In this document: positions 49,974-59,400 of the stretch, piece after piece
Layout of the letters: the number at the start of each line of letters is the position of its first letter
Numbering within the stretch: position 1 is the first letter of the stretch
DNA from: Pomphorhynchus laevis
Lineage: Eukaryota; Acanthocephala; Palaeacanthocephala; Echinorhynchida; Pomphorhynchidae
Reading direction: 5' to 3'
DNA length: 64,000 bases
NCBI GenBank assembly: GCA_012934845.2
Contig: WNNJ02003813.1
Coordinates: forward strand, 62,001-126,000
The notes under the pieces: generated by a model
Database searches by the model: none
Seen by the model: the letters and a program-made list of their open reading frames with translations, nothing else
Told to the model about the DNA's origin: nothing
Position numbers and translations under genes: made by a program

Positions 49974-52900
49974 ATGGCATGCATATCACCCACAATTGCA
50001 GTTTCTACTTTTCGTAACCTCATACAGGTAATCGATATAAATTACTTTTTCTAAAAATAAATCACGTAATTGAATACAATTTGTTATTTGATTTGTATAA
50101 TTTAAATTTAAATGGTTTCAAGTTATTTTCAAGTTGCACGCACTTGTGTGGCACTTTGTTTTTATACAATCTCACGAAAGGTAGCAACTTAAATTATTAG
50201 AAATAAAATCCAAATTGTAAGATTATTAAAAGTAGTTTAAAAATAATCCATAATTATAAAGACAAAATTAAATATTTCGTCTAAATATTTTAAAAAGACG
50301 ATATTTGCTGTTTGTAGATTTCAAGCATCTCTATATGAAACAAGTGATTAGTTTCAAGACTCGTAAAATGCTAAAACTTGAACAAATTTATCCAGTTAGC
50401 CTCATTCTTAATAAGACCAATATTAATGATAAAGAAGATATATATCTAGATATAAACATTAAATTAACATCAATTAAAACTACTTTTAATTTAAATCGTA
50501 AAGACGACATATTTAAATTCGCAAGAAACATATTTTGGCTTAAGCTATCATACATACCATATAATATAAAATACAATACATTAAATAATGACATTTTAAG
50601 AATTGCAACAATTTGTAACGATATTATCTTTATCTTCGTAAAGATATGAAATATATGTTTCGTTACATTAATGATATATGTGTATTTAACTCTAATAATT
50701 TTTATTCAATTAGTGAGCACATTTATCCATAAAGCCTTATTCTTAACAAAACCAATATTAATGATAAAGAAGGTGTATATCTAGATATGAACATTAAATT
50801 AACATTAACTAAAACTACTATTAATTTATATCGTAAAGATGACATATTTAAATTTACAAGAAACATATTTTTGCATGAGCATTCATGCATACCATATAAT
50901 ATAAAATATAATACATTAAATAATGAAATTTTAAGAATTGCAACAATATGTAATGATATTGGCTTTCTTCAAAATCATTTAAATAATTTAATAAATGCAT
51001 ATTTTAAACTAGGTTACTATAAAAATAACATCTAAGCAGAAAATAGTAAAATATATATAGCAACACAATAATATTAAAATAAATTTAAAATGCTTAGCCG
51101 AAGATGATTTTAGATAATAAATAATATATTTTGTATTGATATATAATACTAGATAATCAAATTTCATCAGAGGAAATTTGTTATTAGCACGTGTTCCGCC
51201 CTGCTGCTATGTTGGGTCAAGGAATAGGGACCGAAACCTGATGACATGGCAGTTTCTTCTGATGACCTATATTCCTTATTCTGATACAACGTCTGTTATT
51301 TATTACTCAATTCATAAACATTGACATTTATTTTAAATTTCAATTTTAAATTTTAATTTTTTAATTCTCGAAGAGACCTATTGGCCAAAAAGGCTAACAC
51401 GTTTTTAGCATATTATGTGATAATCTATTAGGAAATTATATAGTTATTTCAATTTTGAGCTTGTGTAGCTGTTGTGTGAAAAAACTAAAATGAAATCATT
51501 GAGATATTATAATTTAGATAATATTAAATGGAAATTTAAATAATTCAAACTGAAATATAAACGTATGATTTCCTGTTATCTAAGTTTCTTAGCATAAAAC
51601 ATGAAATAAATTATTAATAAAACACTTTATAACGATCAGTCTTCGTATTTTCAAAATATGAAATGCATTGTATTTATTCAAATATAATGCATTTAATTAC
51701 AAATCATTAGCAGGAACGGATTTATCATTAGCTAAAAAACTGATATTTATTAAATCATTAGAAATTATTAAATTTTTAATTAATAATTTGTATTAATTAA
51801 TATACAACAATATTATGTTGCAATTTTTAATAATAGTTCACTTCACAGATTGAGGTGTCACTTTGACTTTACATATCGACGATTTGTGGAGTATACAATT
51901 TTGAATTAAAATCCAGTAGAAATCCAGTACAACTGGATTTCCAACATGTGTTTAATATGTTTTAAATTCGAAATTTTACTTGTGATCAAACTATTATTTT
52001 ACTTTGATCTTGTCATTTATTACTATTTTATCGACTATAATTGCGTGTATTTGCTGTTGAACGAACATTATTATGATTTTGTTTGTGATTGTTTTCTAAA
52101 ATAATCTTTTTTAGCAATTTGAAAAAAATATGCATGTTTTATTCTTGTTTGAAAAATAACCTTTTTTGTATAAACAAATTATTGAACGATACCAAAAGTC
52201 ATTTTTAATATATTAATATTGAAAAGGTTATTTTATTATCCGTATACGAACGATGAAGGCATTATGTTGATCAAATTGTTACAATCACGCATTTAGTTAA
52301 ATCACATAAAAATAAAAATAAAAATAATACGAAACCTATAATACTTCCATATACATTTTGCATTAGTACATTGCATATGCTATTGGCATTTGAACCTATA
52401 AATGGACGAATTTTATCTTAGGCATTTATTAGTTACGATATAGTTATCTTGATTTTTAATGTACCTTCAAAATTTAATGTCGTTTAAGCCTATAAATTTC
52501 AATTTTAACTTGTTGTTTATCCTTTATTTTGTATTTTCGTTAATCATTAAAAGTTTAAAGAATGAATTTTAGAATTATTTTATATTTTTAAAGTTTATAT
52601 TCTGAGCAAATTTTGTTCATTAACTCTTGCCAATAAATAAATTGTGCTGTGTATTTCTGCTTATGATAGCAGTAGCTAGCGTAATATAAAAATCAATTTG
52701 TGTTTTATTAATTTTGCTTTAAAATTTAAAAATAAATTATTTAAAATCAATCCAGCTGTTTTTAATATAATTATTTAAAAAGTAATTAAATAATTATTTT
52801 AATAATCATAACTGTAATTTATAATTAATTATAAATAATTATCTGTTATTAATTATTTATAAAAATGATAAGTAAAATTATTATAATTTGCAAATTATTT

Positions 52901-53890
52901 TATTTAAAAAATAATAGAATCTTATGCATGCCCATCGTTTTAAATCATAAATTTGTAGTTGTATCAGGTATGGAAATAAATAATTATTAGCATCATCAAA
53001 ACAAAAATGTTTGGTTTGATGATTTGTGTTCAAACAAATCATCCAACGGAATTGTTCATTTATATAAATTAGTAATTTGACGAAAGTCTGCGGTTTCGAG
53101 ACTTCCTTAAAACAAATAGAAAACACAAAATAATTATTAACAGTTTTGCATAAAAGATTTCGTGTCTGATCAGTCTCCAAAAGATAATAAATAATACATT
53201 TAACAATAATTTCGTATTTTAATAACAAAGTACCTTAACATGTCGACATTTTTTGTTGATAATTTTAACTTATCGATAGTGTTTTGCAACAAATACAATT
53301 CAAAATTAAAAGTAGAGTTAGTATTTCCCACAATATTAAATTCAAACAATATATTCTCTTTTGTTATTAAAATTATTATTTTCATCAAATATTTTAAAAA
53401 CGTTAACGTTTTGTTGTAATCCTTCGCATTTAGAGCCCTTTTATTCAAAATAGTCTAAGGTTGGATCCATCTATAGGCAAGTTTTTCGTATTGTCATAAA
53501 ATGTTGCTCTAAAGTAATTTGTAAACAGTAAGAACATATCAGTTACGATGGGCAACGCTTTGGCAATTGCATACGAACAAAAGCTGGAGGAACGGTCCTG
53601 AATTTAAAACGCCGACTAAGATGGAATGTCGACCTCAAATGAAGGGTATTGTTTTGAAGTTACTTATTAAAAAGCCTAGAAAACCAAATTCTGGAAATCG
53701 TCGTTGTGTGAAAGTGCGTTTATCTAATGGAAAAGAGATTGTAGCCTACATACCCGGTGAAGGTCATACGCTGCAGGAGCACTCTGTCGTCTTAGTTGAC
53801 GGTCACAAGAAAAAGGACGTTCCTGGTTTGCATTATAGAGTTATTAGAGGAGCATACGATTGTACCCATGTCAAACGAAAAAACGCTTGA
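49974..53890 (+). CDS. MRPS12: mitochondrial small-subunit ribosomal protein uS12m, 2 exons, 133 residues
   Basis: Core protein of the mitochondrial decoding centre. Exon 2 (53543-53890) encodes KPRKPNSGNRRCVKVRLSNG and PGEGHTLQEHSVVLVDG, the two conserved S12 loops, and ends YDCTHVKRKNA. It has no in-frame ATG before the conserved part. Exon 1 (49974-50027, 18 codons, MACISPTIAVSTFRNLIQ) ends in CAG|GTAATC at phase 0 and joins exactly in phase to the acceptor CATATCAG at 53542. Together they give a basic, Ser/Thr-rich mitochondrial targeting sequence followed by LRWATLWQLH, similar to the human LWATxxMATLNQMH stretch. Length matches human (138). The 3.5-kb intron holds a Penelope-like fragment. 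Exon 2 is certain; exon 1 is inferred from phase, sequence character and homology. Confidence 0.9.
50280..51360 (+). mobile_element. Penelope-like C-terminal fragments plus tail
   Basis: Two overlapping copies of the RT C-terminal region, 50305-50640 and 50640-51035 (both with DINIKLT/MNIKLT, then RKDDIFKFxRNIF and SCIPYNIKYN), lie head to tail. A tail repeat follows at 51110-51360 (CTGCTGCTATGTTGGGTCAA, GAAACCTGATGACATGGCAG). Defective; in the MRPS12 intron. Confidence 0.8.
51365..52870. other. MRPS12 intron, no gene seen
   Basis: AT-rich. No coding frame or known repeat recognised. Confidence 0.4.
52950..53470 (-). CDS. hypothetical protein exons, head to head with MRPS12 exon 2
   Basis: On the minus strand, after CCTTAG, a frame begins TILNKRALNAKDYNKTLTFL and runs about 75 residues to AG|GTACTT at 53235. 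A second frame (about 53180-52950) contains VSKPQTFVKLLIYINEQFRW, CFDDANNYLFPYLIQLQIYD and ends beyond. Both look coding: balanced charge, aromatic and Leu-rich helices. The simplest join is out of phase, so the exon borders are not solved. There is no ATG at the front; an inner ATG lies at about 53385. I do not recognise the family. Confidence 0.3.
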
Positions 53891-53899
53891 CACCTATTT

Positions 53900-54340
53900 T
53901 TACATTTTACTGCATTATTTTTACATATAAAAGGAATTCTTTTTATAAAATTATGAAAACTCACTATTTGAGCAAGTAAAATATTAAATTTAGATATTTT
54001 ATTCGCACTAATGGAATAAAAAATACTCTTCTTTAACACATCTATATTTGTTACATTCTTAGTTTTTTTAATATTGTTAAATTTATTTAAATTATAAATC
54101 TTTAAAGATTTAAAATATAGGATAGGGATAGTAGATATTGATGAGCTTGATCTAAAATCCTGAAAATCACAAGCAAGTCATATAATTCGTGAACTACTCA
54201 ATGATTTTCTACATGCTCGAAATTCATATCTGACCATGCATATTGAAAGATTTTCTATCGTTCCAGTAATAATTAAACTGTAATGTTTTCTTTTTCATAT
54301 CGAGATTTTACGTGCTAAGTTTTTAATAATAAATCAAACC
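53900..54340. other. spacer downstream of MRPS12
   Basis: AT-rich, no gene seen. Probably holds the MRPS12 3' end; GAATAAAAAAT near 54014 could be a polyadenylation signal. Confidence 0.35.
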
Positions 54341-54343
54341 CTG

Positions 54344-54432
54344 TGTTTGGGCATTATAAATTATCCACACGAGAAAATACAATTCAAAATTGCAATTATT
54401 TTCTCGTGTGGATAATTTATTATGCCCAAACA
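54344..54432. repeat. perfect-looking fold-back, 36-bp arms
   Basis: TGTTTGGGCATTATAAATTA continuing to TCCACACGAGAAAATA is answered by its reverse complement ending TGCCCAAACA, around a 17-nt loop. A solitary MITE-like or hairpin element. Confidence 0.85.
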
Positions 54433-54868
54433 TAGGATTAGATGACACACAAGAATGTAATTTTACCGGAATTTGCTAAATGTATGTCCAGTACCACCGC
54501 TTGTTGGCATAGTCTAACGTGTGAACATTCTATTATCAAATGAAGTAATTTTTATCAAATGAAGTAATATTTTTTGAAATATTCCTACGTTAGTTCTATC
54601 CGTGTACGGATTCTGAGGCTCTTGAATATGATGGATCAAAATGATTGAAAACGCAAATGTCAAAAGGTCACAATTATATTGATTTAAACCTATACAGGAA
54701 ATGCCAAGACGTACAGATTTACCCTAGTCGTTTCTTGATTCATAAACGTTCATTAATCATGTACAAATTGTAGTACGCAAGTACCCATTCTAATTTCAAG
54801 TGACCTAAAGTTTCCTTCAAATTATTATTCGCTAGATCTCGTCGAATTATCGATATTTAAATACTTAC

Positions 54869-55352
54869 AAGAAATCATATGCGAGCATGTAAGTTCACCA
54901 CCGCGCACTTTGAGTATCAACACGACAACACCACTACCTTGCAGATATTAAGTCTTTAAGAAACCTTTTTATACAGGCATTGTCTTTAATTGCCATATGT
55001 CAAGCAGTAGGTACGTTAGTAGCTCCAATTCGTCCTGCATCATAAATTGTTGTGAATATCGTTTTGTCATTATCTCGAAAATTTTTAGTTTCCCATCTAT
55101 TTGGTTTATCTTAATATTCTTCTGTACATTATCTTTATCTTTTACCACATTAGACCCAATTAAAGCTGTAATTGATTTTATTAAATTGAAAATAAATGAT
55201 TGCGGAATAATTGATATTGTCTAGCCAGAGGGCAATATCTTAAACTGAATATACATGAAAGAATATTTTCTCCCTGGTATACCGGTACTCCCACTGACAA
55301 GAAAGTGTTTATAGCTAGACATAATAGCAGTATATGCTTTTTGTTTTAAATC
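54869..55352 (-). CDS. unidentified minus-strand gene, exons separated by 78-bp and shorter introns
   Basis: Exon 55352-55299 (18 codons, DLKQKAYTAIMSSYKHFL) joins in phase, across a 78-bp GTCAGT...CTAG intron, to exon 55220-54975 (82 codons). The second exon is clearly coding: SIIPQSFIFNLIKSITALIG, then KDKDNVQKNIKINQIDGKLK, then MMQDELELLTYLLLDIWQLK, ending at a GTATAA donor. A likely further exon at about 54937-54869 reads GVVVLILKVRGGELTCSH up to a GTAAGT donor; its phase is not settled. The sequence is helical and Leu/Ile-rich with a charged middle. I do not recognise the family. No start or stop is fixed. Confidence 0.45.
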
Positions 55353-55650
55353 CTAAAAATACAAAAGTGGTTTGCTGTCATTTTCCGTCACATTTAACTC
55401 GTGAATTTAAAAATTTCACGAGTTTAATGAAATAAACTTTAAACTCATTAAATAACATCTCCATCTTTATCTGAATTGATAATTGTTTTATCTACTATTT
55501 GTTGCAGTTGATCATCCTTCAGATTGGTTCCTACCATCATCTTTAGAACTTTAAATAGCTCACAGTTTGATTTAAATCCTAAAAATACAAATGTGGTTTG
55601 CTGTCATTTTCCGTCACATTAAACTCGTGAATTTTAATATCAAAACTCAC
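55335..55650. repeat. duplicated intron-acceptor block
   Basis: TTTAAATCCTAAAAATACAA through GTGGTTTGCTGTCATTTTCC and GTCACATT(T/A)AACTCGTGAA occurs at about 55344-55412 and again at 55571-55640. On the minus strand both end in the same TATTTTTAG|GATTTAAA junction, so two adjacent exons share one copied acceptor. Confidence 0.8.
55457..55578 (-). CDS. calcineurin B subunit-like exon (EF-hand)
   Basis: The exon follows ATTTTTAG and reads [20 protein letters not shown] then [20 protein letters not shown], nearly identical to animal calcineurin B from the third EF-hand into the fourth. That subunit binds calcium and activates the calcineurin phosphatase. The donor after GAT (GTTATT) would hand over to the rest of the fourth loop (GRISFEEF), which I cannot find downstream, nor can I find the two N-terminal EF-hands upstream. 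So it is either one exon of a gene whose other exons are missing here, or an isolated copy. About 60 bp around its acceptor are duplicated before the next minus-strand exon (55335-55420). Confidence 0.6.
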
Positions 55651-55789
55651 GTATTCTCTTGTGTATTTTTTATTCAACACTATCAGTCAAGCTTTTTTAA
55701 CCTGACTGATCTTATAACAGTCAAACTAAACTTGCGTTTACGTATAATTCAATGACGAAACATTCAGGTTTTCGACATTTCACGTATGA

Positions 55790-55895
55790 AATGTCAAATG
55801 CTAGCGTCATACAGCGAAACGAATTTCTTTCTAATTATCGAAATAATAGCGTCATACAGCGAAACGAATGTCTATCTAATTATCGAAATAATATG
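55790..55895 (+). repeat. short tandem duplication
   Basis: AGCGTCATACAGCGAAACGA with TCTAATTATCGAAATAAT appears twice in a row, about 54 bp apart. Confidence 0.7.
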
Positions 55896-55914
55896 CTATA
55901 CTCGCTAATATAAC

Positions 55915-56009
55915 TGTTCAATGATGTTCATATCTTCATTCCGGTTCAATTTTTGATAATTTTGATTTAAATATGAAATGGTATCCTCACTACTCCCATT
56001 GATTTCCAT
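55915..56009 (-). CDS. possible start exon, unidentified
   Basis: From the ATG at 56009 the minus strand reads MEINGSSEDTISYLNQNYQK then LNRNEDMNIIEQ, to a possible GTTATA donor, just before an in-frame stop. The acidic, helical reading is coding-like, but its phase does not match the next exons at 55578 or 55352. Confidence 0.25.
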
Positions 56010-56025
56010 TTCAGCGAAGGGGTGA

Positions 56026-56345
56026 TAAATTGACTGGGATGATAGAATAATGGCTTTTAAATGCCCAGTAGAGATAGAATATCAAAGAAATATCGAAATA
56101 CGTCAATTTATGATTTAAAAAGTAATTTAAATAATAATTCAAATAATTTATAATGGCTTAAAGAGGCTGTAATTAGAGAGGGATGTAATTAGAGAAGGAT
56201 GTAATTGACTGGGATGCTAGAATAATGGCTTTTAAATGCCCAGTAGAGATAGAATATCAAAGAAATATCGAAATACGTCAATTTATGATTTAAAAAGTAA
56301 TTTAAATAATAATTCAAATAATTTATAATGGCTTAAAGAGGCTTT
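56026..56345 (+). pseudogene. two decayed tandem copies of the exon at 56403
   Basis: A 178-bp unit is repeated at 56026 and 56205 almost identically. Each copy begins ACTGGGATGATAGAATAATG (GCTAG in the second) and ends TACGTCAATTTATGATTT. This aligns base by base with the real exon and its donor at 56438-56525, with scattered changes. These are non-coding duplicates upstream of the intact exon. Confidence 0.65.
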
Positions 56346-56402
56346 TCTTATCGCATTTTAGTTTAAGTTTAAAGAGGCTGTAATTCTGTTTTTGCTTTCT
56401 AG

Positions 56403-59400
56403 ATGAATACACCATCTTCACCCTCGATCACCTCTAGTTACTGGGATGATAAAATAGCGGCCTTTAAATGCCGTAGAAGTAGGCATATCAAAGAAGTATA
56501 CGGAGTACGTCAATTTATGATTTATATATTTAAATAATTTTTTACAATTAAATCATTAAAAGTTTATAAATTTAAATATCAACTTTTATATTTTATAAAA
56601 GCTTATACAACTTATCAAAATGCTTTAACTTATTATAAATATAAGTTTAAATATATATTTATAAGTTATTTTTCAAGTATCTTAAAGTTTTACCAAATGA
56701 CTAATTTTTAAATTATTAGATGTATTTTACTAATCATTAAATAATTAAATATTTTTATAAAATTAGCTCTTTTCTTTATTTCTCAAGTTAAATAAATTAA
56801 TTCGATTTAGTTGATAAATATCAAATTTATATATTAAATATAATATATAAATTATATAAATTTATATATTATAAATTTATATATATTTAATATATAATTT
56901 TTATATATTATAAATACCTGAATGTTACAGGCATTTGCTTTCATAAATAATTTTCTAAATTCAGTTTTAATGTGAAAATTTATTAAAATCTTATAACAAT
57001 TACTTATAATTATTTATTATTTAATTCTTACATTTTGATTTAGCAGTATTATTGTTATTATTCGTTTTGAAATTTTATAATTTTGTAATTTTTTAAGTTG
57101 AAATAAGTTATCAAAAATCTTATAACAATTATTTAATATTTAATTATTAAATTTTAATTTAGCATTATTTTATTTTCTTATTTTATAATTATATTAAATA
57201 GACTCAGTTAGCTAATTTGATTGTGATTTCCATATATGCAAAAATGCAAAAATATGAATATATACATTTAATTTTTGAGCTGGATTGACGAAATAGCAAA
57301 TAAATATTTTTTATTTGAACTTTCAATTTTTAAGATTAATCGATGAAATACAACATGAAATTACATTTTATTTTCTTGTCTTCCAAATAACTTAGTCTAG
57401 TGATTCCATAACTCTTCGAGCATTAAAAATAAAAGATTTAGATTAATTATTTAGAATGAATCTCAAAATTTGAGTCGAGTTATATATTTTATATCAAATA
57501 TAATAATTTTAAGATGTTCTCATCGATGACCAAAAATTACCTAATAAACTATAATTATCATATACTTTTTAATCAATCAATCAAAATCACTTTATTTAAG
57601 AAATGCAGAGCAAGTATTTTTTAGCTCATATACAGGAGGTTTCATATAGAAAGAAATTAGATTTGTAAAAATTAGAGTAAGAACAAAAAAGATGTAAAAT
57701 TTGAAAAATCTGCGTTTGTCAGAAAATTGAGTTAATCATCGAGATGAAAATGAGTTTTGTCATTTTATATGAATTGAGGATTTATTCTTTTATTATGGTA
57801 AGTAATAGCACGGTGCAGGAAACTATCCAACATATGTTGTGTTCTAACAGAATTTGTGATGTATTTCCGAGTATGTCGCATGTTTCTGTTATTTATTTCT
57901 TCTGCCGCACCTAATCTTTCGAACAACTTCGCGTTTCCAGCTGTGCGTAAAAAGAGATTCTTTAAAATATCGTTTAATGATGTAAATGGTTTCTCCGCAA
58001 TGCGTTGTGCATAGTTGTGGATTACTTTTAGTCAACGAACATCTTCTACGGACATGTTTATGTGAACAGGATATCCATAAGTTAGCAAAGAAATTACGGT
58101 TGCTGTATATATTTGTTCGATTTGATATGGAAGCGCACCCTGTAGTTTAAGTTTGCGCAGAAAATATAGTCGGAGTGCACACTTACGTATCAAATCATCT
58201 ATACGTAAGTGCCTTTGACAGATTGTCACTAAATCTCATTCCTAGGATCTTTAAGCTGTTCACCCTTTCAAATCCAAAATCAATAAGTTGTTTTGAGAAT
58301 GATCTTTTTAAGCAGAAATGTACTATTTTAGACTTCGTGCTATTTATTTGCTGACTATTTTTTAAGCACCATTTAAGAAGTTCATCGATTTCGAATTTAA
58401 GCGAGCGATTTGATATATGGACACTTGGTGCGAAATTTAGAATAGTGATGTTATCCGCATATTTAACGCATATTGAATGATCTAGAGATACGTCGTAGTC
58501 CTGTACAAAAAGGTTGAATAGTAGGGGAGAGCTTAAGCTTCCTTGGGGTAAGCCAATATATGAAAAACATTCCTTAGGGAACGTGTTTTTGTGTACAATC
58601 CTTTGTCTTCTACCAAACAGGTAAGATTGAATGAACTTTAGTTGCCATTTAGAGAAACCTAATTACTCCAATTTATTTAATAACACACAATGGTCAATTG
58701 TGTCGAATGCTTTGCTCAAATCAATTTGAAGTGCTTGTACTATAGGTTGGGATAGTAAATCAAGATTATTGATTGCAAACTGATTTATTCTCATAAGTGC
58801 ATTCATTATATTGTCTTGTTGGCAAAGCGTGTTGGTTGATATCTAAGCGATTTAGATATATTGAATAAATTCGACGGCGAAAAGCCTTTTCAATTAGTTT
58901 TCCAAAAGCCGGTAGCAGTGATATGGGACGGAAACATTCTGATGTTACTGGGTTTGACTGTTTAGGTATTAAAACGTAGTTTGTGCATTTTAAGCAATCG
59001 GATACGATTCCAGTTTGAAAGATCTGTGTAAATGCTACTGATAAATGTTGCGATAAGATATCATCAAGATATTTTACAATCCACACTGGTATACCCGGAC
59101 CGTTGACTTTGTTTGTTGCTAAACTATTTATATCCTTGAGTACTTCTTCGGAAGATACGAGACAGTAGTCGGTGGAGTTAATTACATTGATAGGTATAAT
59201 ATGCTCGATACTTTTGCATTCAGAATTGTAAGAGATACATCTATTCTGTCGAGTGTATCAGAGAGATTATTATTGTCCGAAATAACAAGGTTGGATTGAG
59301 AAACATGACCACGTAATGCTGTTACATTTTTTCCAAAATAACTTCGAAGATGTATTGCCTAATTGTTTTAAGACGATAAGATTGACGCGCTTTTGTAATT

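Noticed and set aside
53548-53601. ATG at 53548 as the MRPS12 start
   Set aside because: It is in a different frame from the S12 protein and stops after 17 codons. Joining exon 1 at 49974-50027 gives an in-phase start.
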